DNA from: Clostridia bacterium
GTDB taxonomy: Bacteria > Bacillota > Clostridia > Oscillospirales > CAG-272
Length of the DNA: 37,900 nucleotides
Reading direction: 5' to 3'
Assembly: GCA_017545225.1 (NCBI GenBank)
Contig: JAFWPR010000031.1
Location: forward strand, 1 to 37,900
Shown here: piece after piece, positions 1 to 7,495 of the stretch
Layout of the letters: each line of letters opens with the position of its first letter
Position numbering within the stretch: the stretch's first letter is position 1
Position numbers and translations under genes: made by a program
The notes under the pieces: model-generated
The model's input: the letters and a program-made list of their open reading frames with translations, nothing else
Database searches by the model: none
What the model was told of the DNA's origin: nothing

Positions 1-557
1 ACGTCGACCTCTACCTCATCCACTGGCCGTGCGTGGAAAAAGTGACCCCCGAGTGGAAAGAGATCAACGCCGCAACGTGGCGCGGCTTCGAGAAGATGTA
101 CCGCGACGGCAAACTCCGCGCGATCGGTCTGTCCAACTTTGAGAAGAAACATATCGACGCGCTCGCAGAGACCGCGGAGATCGCACCGATGGTCAACCAA
201 ATCGAGTTCCACCCCGGTTACACCCAGCCGGATAACGTAAAGTATTCCAAAGAATGCGGAATGGCGGTCGAAGCGTGGAGCCCGCTCGGAAGCGGCGCCG
301 TCCTCAAGGACGGGAAACTCGGCGCGATCGCGGCAAAGTACGGCAAGAGCGTCGCTCAGCTCTGCATCCGCTTCGCTCTGCAGTGCGACGTCATCCCGAT
401 GCCGAAATCGGTAACTCCCGCGAGGATCGCCCAGAATATGGAAGTCTTCGACTTCGAGATCTCGGACGAAGACATGAAAGCGATCGCCGCGATGCCCGAG
501 CTCGGATTCAGCGGATACCGTCCCGAAGAAGCGCCCGCCGACGCCCTTGTCGGTTAA
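1..557 (+). CDS. Aldo/keto reductase, C-terminal part (5' truncated by window)
   Basis: The reading frame is already open at base 3 and runs to TAA at 555-557, so the N-terminal half lies outside the window. The visible 184 or so residues begin with the family motif DLYLIHWP, which carries the active-site His of the Asp/Tyr/Lys/His tetrad. They continue with GLSNF, NQIEFHPG, EAWSPLGSG and IPMPKSVTPARIAQNM, the last being the NADP(H) phosphate-binding segment. This is the normal order of an AKR (beta/alpha)8 barrel, an NAD(P)H-dependent reductase of aldehydes or ketones, close to the 2,5-diketogluconate reductase type. The physiological substrate cannot be read from sequence. The gene ends just before a strong bidirectional terminator. 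Confidence 0.93.
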   Translation, partial: VDLYLIHWPCVEKVTPEWKEINAATWRGFEKMYRDGKLRAIGLSNFEKKHIDALAETAEIAPMVNQIEFHPGYTQPDNVKYSKECGMAVEAWSPLGSGAVLKDGKLGAIAAKYGKSVAQLCIRFALQCDVIPMPKSVTPARIAQNMEVFDFEISDEDMKAIAAMPELGFSGYRPEEAPADALVG

Positions 558-566
558 TAAAGACAC

Positions 567-600
567 AAAAAAACAGCCCGTTTATCGGGCTGTTTTTTTT
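567..600. terminator. Bidirectional intrinsic terminator
   Basis: An 8-bp GC-rich stem (573-580 with 586-593, loop TTTAT) is flanked by an A-tract on the left and a T-tract on the right. It ends the aldo/keto reductase on the plus strand and the YitT gene on the minus strand. The minus-strand stop codon (582-584) lies in the loop. Confidence 0.9.
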
Positions 601-1589
601 TCTTTTCTCGCTTTTTTCTTCGCTTCGCGTTTGAGGCGGCGGGCTTCGCGCCGGCTCTTTTCCTCCGGCGTTTCAACGTTCGTTATCTCTTCGTCCGTGC
701 CGTACGGTCCCGCCGCAACGTTTGCGCGCGCGACGGTAAAGCCTCGCCCGCGGACCTCCTTGATCTGCGTCACCGTGATGAAGGCGAGCGGGTCGCACGA
801 GTGGACCGCCTCGATCGCGTCGTGCATCTTGCGCTGCGATATGACGCAGATGACCGCTTTCTGCTCCTCGCAGAGACGGCCCGTCTCGATCACGGAGAGC
901 GTCACGCCGACTCCGAGGTCGTCGAGCAGTTTCTTCCTTATCGCGTCGTAATACTTTGAGATCACGAAGAGTTCGATCTGAGGTTTGCCGAATATCATCG
1001 CCTTATCGAGAATTATGCTCTCGAGGACGATGACGATGATACCAAGCATCGTCTTTTCCGGCCCGATGAAGATCGCCTGACCGCCGACGACGAGTATATC
1101 CATGAGCCATACGAGCAGAGCCAGCGGAAGGTGGAACACCTTGTGAAAAATCAGATTCAGGACGTCCATGCCGCCTGTCGACGAGCCGACCCGCATGACG
1201 AGTCCGAGCGAAATGCCCGTCAGGACGCCCGCGAAGATCGCGGCGAGCAGAGCGTTGTCCGTCATGTCGTAGATGCCCGGGATCCTCTCGAACACCCACA
1301 TGAACGACGGGAACAGAAACGTGCTCGCGATGGTCGTGAGCGCGAACTTCCGCCCAAGGACGATCCGCCCGAGAATAAGGAGCGCAACGTTCAGTCCGAG
1401 AACTATATACGATACGTCGACGTTCGGCATCAGCCTCTGCAGAACGATGCCGATACCGGTCGTGCCGCCCATGACGATGTCGTGCGGGATGATGAACGCG
1501 ACGACCAAAAAGGCGAGAAGTGCGTTCCCCGCCAGAATACAGAAAGTCGTCACCGCTATTCTTTTCCACCGTTTGTCGTAAGGTCTCAT
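582..1589 (-). CDS. YitT family membrane protein (DUF161/DUF2179)
   Basis: The 335-residue product has the YitT layout: five or so hydrophobic helices in the first 200 residues (starting IAVTTFCILAGNALLAF), a glycine-rich GGTTGIG / GSSTGGMD signature, and a soluble C-terminal DUF2179 domain (GVTLSVIETGRL...AVICVISQRK). The function of the family is not established; it is an integral inner-membrane protein. The start was placed at 1589 because a TTGAAA-N17-TAAAAT promoter at 1630-1658 puts the likely transcript start near 1623, below the two upstream in-frame ATGs (1631, 1718), and GGGAG precedes 1589. The protein ends in a highly charged tail of about 25 residues rich in Lys, Arg and Glu. Confidence 0.9.
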   Translation of the reverse strand: MRPYDKRWKRIAVTTFCILAGNALLAFLVVAFIIPHDIVMGGTTGIGIVLQRLMPNVDVSYIVLGLNVALLILGRIVLGRKFALTTIASTFLFPSFMWVFERIPGIYDMTDNALLAAIFAGVLTGISLGLVMRVGSSTGGMDVLNLIFHKVFHLPLALLVWLMDILVVGGQAIFIGPEKTMLGIIVIVLESIILDKAMIFGKPQIELFVISKYYDAIRKKLLDDLGVGVTLSVIETGRLCEEQKAVICVISQRKMHDAIEAVHSCDPLAFITVTQIKEVRGRGFTVARANVAAGPYGTDEEITNVETPEEKSRREARRLKREAKKKARKEKKTAR

Positions 1590-1629
1590 ACTTTTACCGT
1601 CTCCCGTCGGAACGTCTCTTACGTATAAC

Positions 1630-1658
1630 ATTTTATCAAATATCCGCTCCGTTTTCAA
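1630..1658 (-). promoter_or_regulatory. SigA-type promoter of the YitT gene
   Basis: On the minus strand, TTGAAA (1653-1658) and TAAAAT (1630-1635) are separated by exactly 17 bases. This excludes the longer in-frame starts of the YitT gene. Confidence 0.75.
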
Positions 1659-1746
1659 TAGGATTTCCCAAAGAGACCGGTCGGGACGCCGCGCGGCGCT
1701 TTCCCGGCCCGTTTTCATTCTTTTTCATAAAAATCAACAAAAACTC

Positions 1747-1775
1747 TGTACATGAACCTTATTCTATGATACAAT
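1747..1775 (+). promoter_or_regulatory. Probable promoter of hpf
   Basis: TGTACA (1747-1752, 4 of 6 to consensus) and TACAAT (1770-1775, 5 of 6) are separated by 17 bases in an AT-rich stretch, about 50 bases upstream of the hpf start. No stress-sigma motif was recognised. Confidence 0.55.
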
Positions 1776-1825
1776 ATAACTGTAGGGAGCGTTGTTCCCG
1801 AATTCTCAGTAAAGGTGGTTGAACA

Positions 1826-2353
1826 ATGAACATCTCCGTTATAGGCCGGCACCTGAACGTCAGAGAAGACACGAAGGCCCTGATAGAGAAAAAACTCGCG
1901 AAGTTCGATAAGTTTTTCCCGTCAGGCGCCGACGCCTCGGTAACCTGCAAGAGCGAGGGCGATGAAAAGCGGATGGAGATCACTATATCCGTCGGAGGTA
2001 CCCTGTTCCGCGCCGAGGAGTCAAGCTCGTCGTTCCAGAACGCGCTCGACGGCTGCATGAGCTCGATCGAACGCCAGATCCGCAAGAACAAGACCAGACT
2101 CGAGAAGAAAATGAGGTCTTCGATCGCGGTGCCCGTTGCCGAAAGTTCCGACGTGCCGGCGGAGGAAGAACTCCTCTTCGACGTCAGAACGAAAACCTTC
2201 CCCCTGAAACCGATGACGACCGACGAAGCGATCCTTCAGATGAATCTGCTCGGTCACTCTTTCTACCTCTTCTGCGACTCACAGACCGAGGAGACGTGCG
2301 CGGTCTATAAGAGAAGGGACGGGGCGTACGGCCTCATCGTTCCTCAGAAATAA
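1826..2353 (+). CDS. hpf: Long-form ribosome hibernation promoting factor
   Basis: The 175-residue protein has the two domains of long HPF. The N-terminal RaiA/HPF domain (about 1-100) opens MNISVIGRHLNV and has the family pattern of helix and basic segment (RQIRKNKTRLEKKM). The C-terminal dimerisation domain (about 118-175) contains DEAILQMNLLGHSFYLF and ends YGLIVPQK. Long HPF binds the 30S decoding region and pairs two 70S ribosomes into inactive 100S dimers in stationary phase. AAAGGTGG precedes the ATG. The gene is monocistronic: it has its own promoter and a terminator 13 bases after the stop. Its last 75 bases overlap the convergent SOS-type gene. Confidence 0.97.
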   Translation: MNISVIGRHLNVREDTKALIEKKLAKFDKFFPSGADASVTCKSEGDEKRMEITISVGGTLFRAEESSSSFQNALDGCMSSIERQIRKNKTRLEKKMRSSIAVPVAESSDVPAEEELLFDVRTKTFPLKPMTTDEAILQMNLLGHSFYLFCDSQTEETCAVYKRRDGAYGLIVPQK

Positions 2354-2731
2354 CGCGGAAATTTCAGCCGCGGCTTCACCGCCGCGGCTTTTTTCGTTGT
2401 CAGCGAAATAATAGGCGCAGAAAGAGCCGAGCGCGTCCTTTACCATATCGCGTATCTGTTCCGTCCCGCATCCGATCTTTTCGGCAAGGATCCGCTCGCC
2501 GTCCGGCCGAGTGTCGATAAACGCTCCCTCGAGAAGAACGTACTCCACCGCGGTGAGGCGCAAAAGCGCCGCTTCGACCCGGCGGACGTGCGCCGCCTGC
2601 GTCTTCATCCTCTTTGCGAGTTCCTCCGACGGCTTCTTTTCGGCCATCGCCTTCATAACGACGACCGCCCGTCTTTCGTAGGCGTAGTTTATAAGAGCCG
2701 CCCTTCCCTCTTTCAGTATATTCCCGTCCAT
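2279..2731 (-). CDS. SOS-regulated small protein, possible HTH, function unknown
   Basis: I do not recognise this 150-residue protein. It is mostly helical and basic in its first half. A central block (VEYVLLEGAFIDTRPDGERI, then LAEKIGCGTEQIRDMVKDAL) faintly resembles a sigma region 4 or ArpU/RinA-type helix-turn-helix; this is an impression, not an assignment. The gene is well supported as real: AAAGGGGA sits 8 bases before the ATG, and upstream is an exact TTGACA-N17-TATAAT promoter with two GAAC-N4-GTTC LexA boxes (2755-2768, 2786-2799), so DNA damage should induce it. It converges on hpf and overlaps its last 75 bases. No clear terminator of its own was seen within the window. Alternatives are a DNA-damage checkpoint protein or a prophage-derived regulator. 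Confidence 0.72.
   Translation of the reverse strand: MDGNILKEGRAALINYAYERRAVVVMKAMAEKKPSEELAKRMKTQAAHVRRVEAALLRLTAVEYVLLEGAFIDTRPDGERILAEKIGCGTEQIRDMVKDALGSFCAYYFADNEKSRGGEAAAEISALFLRNDEAVRPVPSLIDRARLLGL
2366..2394 (+). terminator. Terminator of hpf
   Basis: Stem AGCCGCGG (2366-2373) pairs with CCGCGGCT (2382-2389), with an 8-base loop and a run of six T (2389-2394). It lies inside the coding region of the convergent gene at 2279-2731. Confidence 0.85.
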
Positions 2732-2754
2732 TTATTTGTCCCCTTTCACAATGT

Positions 2755-2768
2755 CGAACATATGTTCG
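2755..2768. promoter_or_regulatory. LexA (SOS) box 1
   Basis: The sequence CGAACATATGTTCG is a perfect 14-base palindrome and matches the Gram-positive LexA/DinR consensus CGAAC-N4-GTTCG. It overlaps about +1 to +14 of the minus-strand transcript. Confidence 0.88.
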
Positions 2769-2775
2769 TTTTATG

Positions 2776-2804
2776 ATTATAGCACCGAACATTTGTTCTG
2801 TCAA
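2776..2804 (-). promoter_or_regulatory. Exact-consensus promoter of the SOS-type gene
   Basis: TTGACA (2799-2804) and TATAAT (2776-2781) are separated by 17 bases on the minus strand, with an extended -10 TG (TGCTATAAT). The spacer contains one LexA box and the other covers the likely transcript start. This is a strong promoter that should be tightly repressed. Confidence 0.88.
2786..2799. promoter_or_regulatory. LexA (SOS) box 2
   Basis: CGAACATTTGTTCT keeps the GAAC-N4-GTTC core and lies in the spacer between the -35 and -10 of the minus-strand promoter. Its centre is 31 bp from box 1, roughly three helical turns, so two LexA dimers could sit on the same DNA face. Confidence 0.85.
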
Positions 2805-2826
2805 GGGGTTTTTCTTATTTGGGGAA

Positions 2827-2855
2827 TTGAAAATTCGGCGTCCTTGTGATAGAAT
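2827..2855 (+). promoter_or_regulatory. Promoter of the PHP phosphatase operon
   Basis: TTGAAA (2827-2832), 17-base spacer, TAGAAT (2850-2855). The start of transcription near 2862 excludes the GTG at 2846 as a start codon and supports the TTG at 2891. The -35 box is only 22 bases from the -35 of the divergent SOS promoter. Confidence 0.75.
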
Positions 2856-2890
2856 TATACGGAACGAAAACGAAAGACGAGGAATCACCC

Positions 2891-3676
2891 TTGGAGCCCC
2901 TTATAACGGCGAATTACCACACTCACTCGAAATACTGCAGACACGCTTCCGGCGAGGCGGAGGACTACGCGAACGCCGCTGTCGAAGCAGGCCTTGAGGT
3001 GCTCGGTTTCAGCGACCACACGCCGTATCCCTTCCCCGACGGATACTACAGCGGTTTCAGAATGTTCCCGCGGGAAATGAAAGACTATATCGCGGACGTC
3101 CGGCGCTGCAGAGAGAAGTTCGGGGACAAACTCGAGATAAAGCTCGGATATGAGGTCGAATACTACCCGCGCCACTTCGGAGCGCTCATCAAAACGCTTG
3201 CGGAGTCCGGGTACGATTATCTGATCCTCGGCCAGCACTTCACGAAAAACGAATACGACGGCGAGTACTCGGGCGAGGAAAGCAGCAGCACGGAAAAACT
3301 GAAAACGTACGTCGATCAGGTCTCCGAGGCGATGGAAACGGGGCTATTCTCCTGTCTCTGCCATCCGGAACTGATACACTTCTCGGGACCGGATGAGATC
3401 TATGAGGAACATATGACGCGTCTTGTCGAGGTCGCGGTAAAGACAGATACCCCGCTTGAGATAAACCTGCGCGGGCTGAAATTCGGAGCCCAGTACCCTG
3501 ACGAGAGGTTTCTCGATATCGCCGCGCCGCTCGGAGCAAAGTTCATCATCGGAGTCGACGCGCACGATCCCGACGATCTTATCCCGGCAGAAGAACATGA
3601 AAAGGCGCTCGAACTCGCGGGGAAGCACGGTCTATGCCTTCTCGAACGCATGGAACTTAAAAAGCCCGCCGTATGA
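2891..3676 (+). CDS. PHP-domain phosphatase, histidinol-phosphatase (HisJ/HisK) type
   Basis: The 261-residue protein is a PHP-fold metal-dependent phosphoesterase. The metal ligands of the family are visible: YHTHSKYC at about residue 10, GFSDHTPYPFP at about 42, a Glu in GYEVEYY, LGQHF, LCHPE and GVDAHDP near the C-terminus. Length and motifs match monofunctional histidinol-phosphatase (last phosphatase step of histidine synthesis), but no other his gene is nearby, so the substrate is uncertain. I chose the TTG at 2891 because GAGGAA lies 7-8 bases before it and the promoter falls at 2827-2855; an upstream GTG (2846) is in frame but precedes the likely transcript start. It heads a three-gene operon, 22 bases from the next gene. 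Confidence 0.88.
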   Translation: MEPLITANYHTHSKYCRHASGEAEDYANAAVEAGLEVLGFSDHTPYPFPDGYYSGFRMFPREMKDYIADVRRCREKFGDKLEIKLGYEVEYYPRHFGALIKTLAESGYDYLILGQHFTKNEYDGEYSGEESSSTEKLKTYVDQVSEAMETGLFSCLCHPELIHFSGPDEIYEEHMTRLVEVAVKTDTPLEINLRGLKFGAQYPDERFLDIAAPLGAKFIIGVDAHDPDDLIPAEEHEKALELAGKHGLCLLERMELKKPAV

Positions 3677-3698
3677 CGGGCAGCCCTCGGAGGGAAAA

Positions 3699-4997
3699 AT
3701 GATCATCTCGGAAAAGATCAGAAAAATCGCTGATAACGCGGAGCGTGAAATGCGCGATCTGTTCGCCGATATCGACGGGATAGCGGAGAAAAACACAGAG
3801 CGCGTGCTCGATGCTTTCCGCGAGGAGCAGATCTCGGAGAGCCATTTCACGCCGAGCACCGGATACGGTTACGGAGACCGCGGCAGAGACGCGATCGACG
3901 CCGTGGCGGCGCGGATCTTCCGCGCGGAAGCGGGCTTTATGCGCAGTTCCGTCATCTCCGGTACCCACGCGCTGACCGTGGGCCTTTTCGCACTGCTCCG
4001 TCCGGGCGACACGCTCCTCTCCGTCACGGGCAAACCGTACGACACGCTTGAAGAAGTGATCGGAACGGAGAAGACCGCGGATAACGGATCGCTGCTTGAT
4101 TTCGGAATTCACTACGAACAGATCCCTATGGCGGAAGACGGTATCGACGTCGCCGCCGTGAAAGAGCGCGTCGCGCGCTCCGGCGGGGAGATAAAAGTCG
4201 TTTTTATCCAGCGCTCGAAGGGTTATCTCTCCCGTCCGACGCTGACGGTCAGGCAGATCAGAGAGACAGCGTACGAAGTCAGAAAAGCGGCGGCGGAGCA
4301 CGGGGTGCCCGCGCCGTTCGTCGTCGTCGACAACTGCTACGGAGAGTTCACCGAGACGAGCGAGCCGTGTTTCGATCCCGGCGTCGGGGGAGAAGCGGGC
4401 GTCGATCTCGTTATCGGATCGCTCATTAAGAACCCCGGAGGCGGGATGGCGGACACGGGCGGATATCTGATCGGATCGCGGCGCGCCGCGGAACTCGCGG
4501 GGTACCGTCTCTGCTGCCCCGGCGTGGGTCTGGACGCGGGAGCATCGCTCGGCCAGAACAGAAATATACTTAAAGGGTTGTTTTACGCGCCGCACACCGT
4601 CGCGCAGGCGATGAAGACCGCTCATCTCGCGGCGTACGTTTTCTCCGCACTCGGTTTCCCGGTCGATCCCGGGCCGTTCGACAGGAGGAGCGACATCATC
4701 CAGACGGTGCGCCTCGGGACGCCTGAAGGACTCGTCGGTTTCTGCCGGGGCATCCAGTCCGCGTCTCCGATCGATTCGCACGTCGCGCCGGAGCCGTGGG
4801 ACATGCCCGGCTATTCCGATCCCGTCGTCATGGCGGCGGGCGCGTTCGTGAACGGTTCCTCGATCGAATTGTCCGCCGACGGCCCGATGAGAGAACCGTA
4901 TACCGCTTTCCTGCAGGGCGGACTGACCTATGAGAGCGGGAAACTCGGGATCCTTCGCGCCGCGCAGTGCGTACTCGATAACAAAGAAACGAAGTGA
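3699..4997 (+). CDS. Methionine gamma-lyase family protein (PLP-dependent, YnbB type)
   Basis: This 432-residue protein matches the Met_gamma_lyase family of fold-type I PLP enzymes, often annotated as aluminium resistance protein or YnbB. Visible are SGTHALTVGLFALLRPGD (cofactor phosphate site, about 87), VVVDNCYGEF with Asp211 to hold the pyridine nitrogen, and GSLIKNPGGG with the Schiff-base Lys244. The true substrate of this family is not well established. ATG at 3699 follows GGAGGG with good spacing; an in-frame extension to 3597 would overlap the PHP gene and has no ribosome site. The stop is 4 bases before mntP, so the two are probably translated together. Confidence 0.9.
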   Translation: MIISEKIRKIADNAEREMRDLFADIDGIAEKNTERVLDAFREEQISESHFTPSTGYGYGDRGRDAIDAVAARIFRAEAGFMRSSVISGTHALTVGLFALLRPGDTLLSVTGKPYDTLEEVIGTEKTADNGSLLDFGIHYEQIPMAEDGIDVAAVKERVARSGGEIKVVFIQRSKGYLSRPTLTVRQIRETAYEVRKAAAEHGVPAPFVVVDNCYGEFTETSEPCFDPGVGGEAGVDLVIGSLIKNPGGGMADTGGYLIGSRRAAELAGYRLCCPGVGLDAGASLGQNRNILKGLFYAPHTVAQAMKTAHLAAYVFSALGFPVDPGPFDRRSDIIQTVRLGTPEGLVGFCRGIQSASPIDSHVAPEPWDMPGYSDPVVMAAGAFVNGSSIELSADGPMREPYTAFLQGGLTYESGKLGILRAAQCVLDNKETK

Positions 4998-5001
4998 TCG
5001 G

Positions 5002-5568
5002 ATGAGTATACCCGAACTGCTGATCCTCGCCGTAAGTCTTTCCGCCGACGCGTTCGCCGTGTCGGTCTGCAAAGGACTCGCGATGGGGAAGATAAAATTC
5101 TCCCGCGCGCTGGCCGTCGGGATATGGTTCGGCACGTTCCAGGCGCTGATGCCGACGGTCGGTTATTTCCTCGGTACCGCGATCGGCGGGGTGATCGGGC
5201 GGTACGGATTCATCGTCGCGTTCGTGATCCTTACGGCGATCGGCGTCAAGATGATCGTCGACGCGATCAGGGGAGCGGAAGAAAAAGCGAGCGGTGGGCT
5301 CGACGTGAAGGAGATGCTCCTTCTCGCCGTGGCGACGAGCATCGACGCTTTCGCCGCAGGCGTCTCTATGGCGCTCGTCGAGGTGAATATCGCCCTGTCC
5401 GCGGCCGTCATCGGCGTGATGACGCTCGTTCTGTCAACCGGCGGCGTGTACGTAGGCGGTATATTCGGCGACAAATTCGAAAAGCCTGCGCGGATCGCAG
5501 GCGGCGCCGCGCTCGTCGCGCTCGCCGTCAAAATATTGATCGAAGGAATAATAACTCTGAATAAATAA
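5002..5568 (+). CDS. mntP: Manganese efflux pump MntP
   Basis: The product is 188 residues, the usual MntP length, with six predicted membrane helices in two homologous halves. Each half has the metal-binding signature near its start: LSADAFAVSVCKGLAMG at about 13 and TSIDAFAAGVSMAL at about 113, with the paired Asp residues intact. MntP exports Mn(II) and protects against manganese excess. In many bacteria it follows a Mn-sensing yybP-ykoY riboswitch; here it is the last gene of an operon, 4 bases after the PLP enzyme, and I see no riboswitch. The ribosome site is weak, which fits translational coupling. The in-frame upstream ATG at 4930 is inside the previous gene. Confidence 0.96.
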   Translation: MSIPELLILAVSLSADAFAVSVCKGLAMGKIKFSRALAVGIWFGTFQALMPTVGYFLGTAIGGVIGRYGFIVAFVILTAIGVKMIVDAIRGAEEKASGGLDVKEMLLLAVATSIDAFAAGVSMALVEVNIALSAAVIGVMTLVLSTGGVYVGGIFGDKFEKPARIAGGAALVALAVKILIEGIITLNK

Positions 5569-5570
5569 AA

Positions 5571-5606
5571 CAAGCCGGTCACCCGCAGCGACCGGCTTGA
5601 ATTTTG
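5571..5606. terminator. Bidirectional terminator between mntP and dxs
   Basis: A perfect 10-bp stem CAAGCCGGTC (5571-5580) / GACCGGCTTG (5590-5599) is flanked by T-rich sequence on both strands. It ends mntP (+) and dxs (-), which converge here. Confidence 0.9.
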
Positions 5607-5620
5607 TTTTTGAGAAAGCG

Positions 5621-7459
5621 TTATCTTCCCGACAGGATACGGCGGGCGATCGCGTCGGAGGTGAAACCGTATTTGTCGAGGAGAAAGTCGAGATCCCCGT
5701 GCGGCGGGAACTCGTCCTCTATCGCGTGGACGACGACCCGTCCCTTATAACCGGATGCCCCGAGATACGCCGCCGCCGATTCGGCAAAGCCGCCCCGCTT
5801 TATCCCCTCTTCGATGAAAAAGACTTCTTTCGCCCCGCGAACGGCTTCGAAGAGCGCGCCGCCGTCAAGCGGTGCTATTTTCGTGAAGCGAACGACGCCG
5901 ACCCGCATGACCGGCGCGAGAAGATCAGCCGCATCGTACGCCTGAGCCGTGACTCTGCCGTACGTAACGATGAGGACTTCGGCCTCCGGATTGAACACGA
6001 AAAGACCCGACTCCGTCTTCACAAACCTGTCTCTCGGATAGTCGGCCTCCCTGCCCTTCGGGTAGCGGATCACGCGCGGACCGCTTTTCTCCGGCAACTC
6101 GGCGATCAGTTCGGACAACTCCCCGCGCGAGTCGGGCGAAAGCACCGTGACTCCCGGAACCGACGAGAAGAGCGCGACGTCGAAGATACCCTGATGAGTC
6201 GATCCGTCGCCGGGGACGAACCCCGCGTGCGAAAGAAGATACGTGACGGGGAGTCCCTGGAGAGACGAATCCTCAAGCACCTGGTCGAAGATCCTCTGAG
6301 CGAACGTGGAGTAAACGGCGCAGAAAGGTCTCATCCCGCCGAGCGCGAGGCCGCTCGAAAACGATGCGGCGTGCTCCTCGGCGATCCCGACGTCGAAAAA
6401 TCTTTCGGGAAATCTTTTACCGAACTCCGCGGTACCCGTTCCCTCCGGCATCGCCGCGGTCACGGCTACGACCCTTTCGTCCTCCTCTCCGAGTTTCAGA
6501 AGAGCGGCGGAGACGGCGGCGCAGAACGTCGCGGGATCTTTTTCCGTTCCCCGTTCGGGATCGAAAGGCGGAACGAAGTGATAGGCGTCGGGTTCCGCTT
6601 CCGCCGGCGGATAGCCGAGCCCTTTTTTCGTTTTCAGATGAACGAGGACGACCTCGTCACGCGTCTTCGCCTCCTCGAGGACGGAGATCACCTTGGAGAC
6701 GTCGTTCCCGTCGACGGGGCCGAGATATTCGATCCCGAGCGCCTCGAATATATTCGTGTTGAGGAACAGTCTCTTGAGAGATTCCTTGATTCGGCGAGCG
6801 CCGCTGACGAGCGCGCGGCCGATCAGAGGGATATGTGAAAAGAACTTTTTGAGGCCGCATTTGAACGCGAAATAACGTTCGCTCGTTCTGATACGCGACA
6901 AATGCTTTGAAAAGCCTCCGACCGCCTCGGAGATCAGCATACCGTTGTCGTTGAGGATTATGATGAGTCGAAGCCCCTTCGCGGCGCAGTTGTTGAGCGC
7001 TTCGTAGACCATACCGTTCGTGAAAGATCCGTCGCCCGAGATCGCGACCGTATACGTTTCGTCTCCTCGGAGTTTCTTCGAGGTGGCGACGCCGAGCGCC
7101 TCCGAAACGGCGGGCCCGCTGTGACCGGCGGTAACGGCGTCGTACTCGCTCTCGTTTTTGCTCGTAAAGCCGGAAACGGATCCCTGCTCCCGAAGCGTTT
7201 CGAATTCCGCTCTCCGCCCCGTTATGAGTTTGTGCGTATAGCACTGGTGACCGACGTCGAAGATAAGCGTGTCTTCGGGCGCCGAAAAAACGCGGTGAAC
7301 GGCGAGCGTAAGCTCGACCGAACCGAGATTCGGCGACAGATGACCGCCTCTTTGCGAGACGGTCTTTATTATTTTTTCTCTTATCTCCTCCGCGAGGGCG
7401 GGAAGATCAGCCTCGGGAAGCGCCTTCAGGTCGGCGGGGGAGTTTACGTTTTCAAGCAT
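5621..7459 (-). CDS. dxs: 1-deoxy-D-xylulose-5-phosphate synthase
   Basis: The 612-residue thiamine-diphosphate enzyme condenses pyruvate and glyceraldehyde-3-phosphate, the first step of the MEP isoprenoid pathway. Visible are GGHLSPNLGSVELT at about 38, FDVGHQCYTHKL (68), the ThDP motif GDGSFTNG at 142 continuing to LNDNGM (169), then the pyrimidine domain with FDVGIAEEHA (catalytic Glu) and STHQGIFD. It is a somewhat divergent Dxs: many family members have GDGALTGG at the ThDP motif. The ATG at 7459 follows GAGGA at a spacing of 5; the ORF can be extended only to a TTG at 7477. It is last in the yybS-gdpP-rplI-dnaB-dxs run, with a terminator-like hairpin just ahead of its ribosome site. 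Confidence 0.96.
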   Translation of the reverse strand: MLENVNSPADLKALPEADLPALAEEIREKIIKTVSQRGGHLSPNLGSVELTLAVHRVFSAPEDTLIFDVGHQCYTHKLITGRRAEFETLREQGSVSGFTSKNESEYDAVTAGHSGPAVSEALGVATSKKLRGDETYTVAISGDGSFTNGMVYEALNNCAAKGLRLIIILNDNGMLISEAVGGFSKHLSRIRTSERYFAFKCGLKKFFSHIPLIGRALVSGARRIKESLKRLFLNTNIFEALGIEYLGPVDGNDVSKVISVLEEAKTRDEVVLVHLKTKKGLGYPPAEAEPDAYHFVPPFDPERGTEKDPATFCAAVSAALLKLGEEDERVVAVTAAMPEGTGTAEFGKRFPERFFDVGIAEEHAASFSSGLALGGMRPFCAVYSTFAQRIFDQVLEDSSLQGLPVTYLLSHAGFVPGDGSTHQGIFDVALFSSVPGVTVLSPDSRGELSELIAELPEKSGPRVIRYPKGREADYPRDRFVKTESGLFVFNPEAEVLIVTYGRVTAQAYDAADLLAPVMRVGVVRFTKIAPLDGGALFEAVRGAKEVFFIEEGIKRGGFAESAAAYLGASGYKGRVVVHAIEDEFPPHGDLDFLLDKYGFTSDAIARRILSGR

Positions 7460-7475
7460 ATCGTTCCTCGCACTC

Positions 7476-7495
7476 AAAAACCGTCCCGGGGACGG
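7476..7495 (-). terminator. Terminator-like hairpin between dnaB and dxs
   Basis: On the minus strand CCGTCC pairs with GGACGG (7490-7495 with 7481-7486) followed by five T (7476-7480). The dxs ribosome site begins within 10 bases, leaving no room for a promoter, so this may be a partial terminator or attenuator. Confidence 0.55.

Noticed and set aside
1590-1718. Longer N-terminus for the YitT protein
   Set aside because: The only good promoter (1630-1658) begins transcription below these start codons.
2846-2890. GTG start extending the PHP phosphatase
   Set aside because: The -10 box (2850-2855) overlaps it and there is no ribosome site; the TTG at 2891 has both in order.
4900-5001. Manganese riboswitch (yybP-ykoY) ahead of mntP
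   Set aside because: mntP starts 4 bases after the previous stop; there is no leader and no such fold.
3657-5135. 492-codon minus-strand ORF opposite the PLP enzyme and mntP
   Set aside because: It crosses two real genes and has no family signature or ribosome site.
5597-6838. 413-codon plus-strand ORF opposite dxs
   Set aside because: It is a GC-rich shadow of a clearly conserved gene: Arg-rich translation, no motif and no ribosome site.
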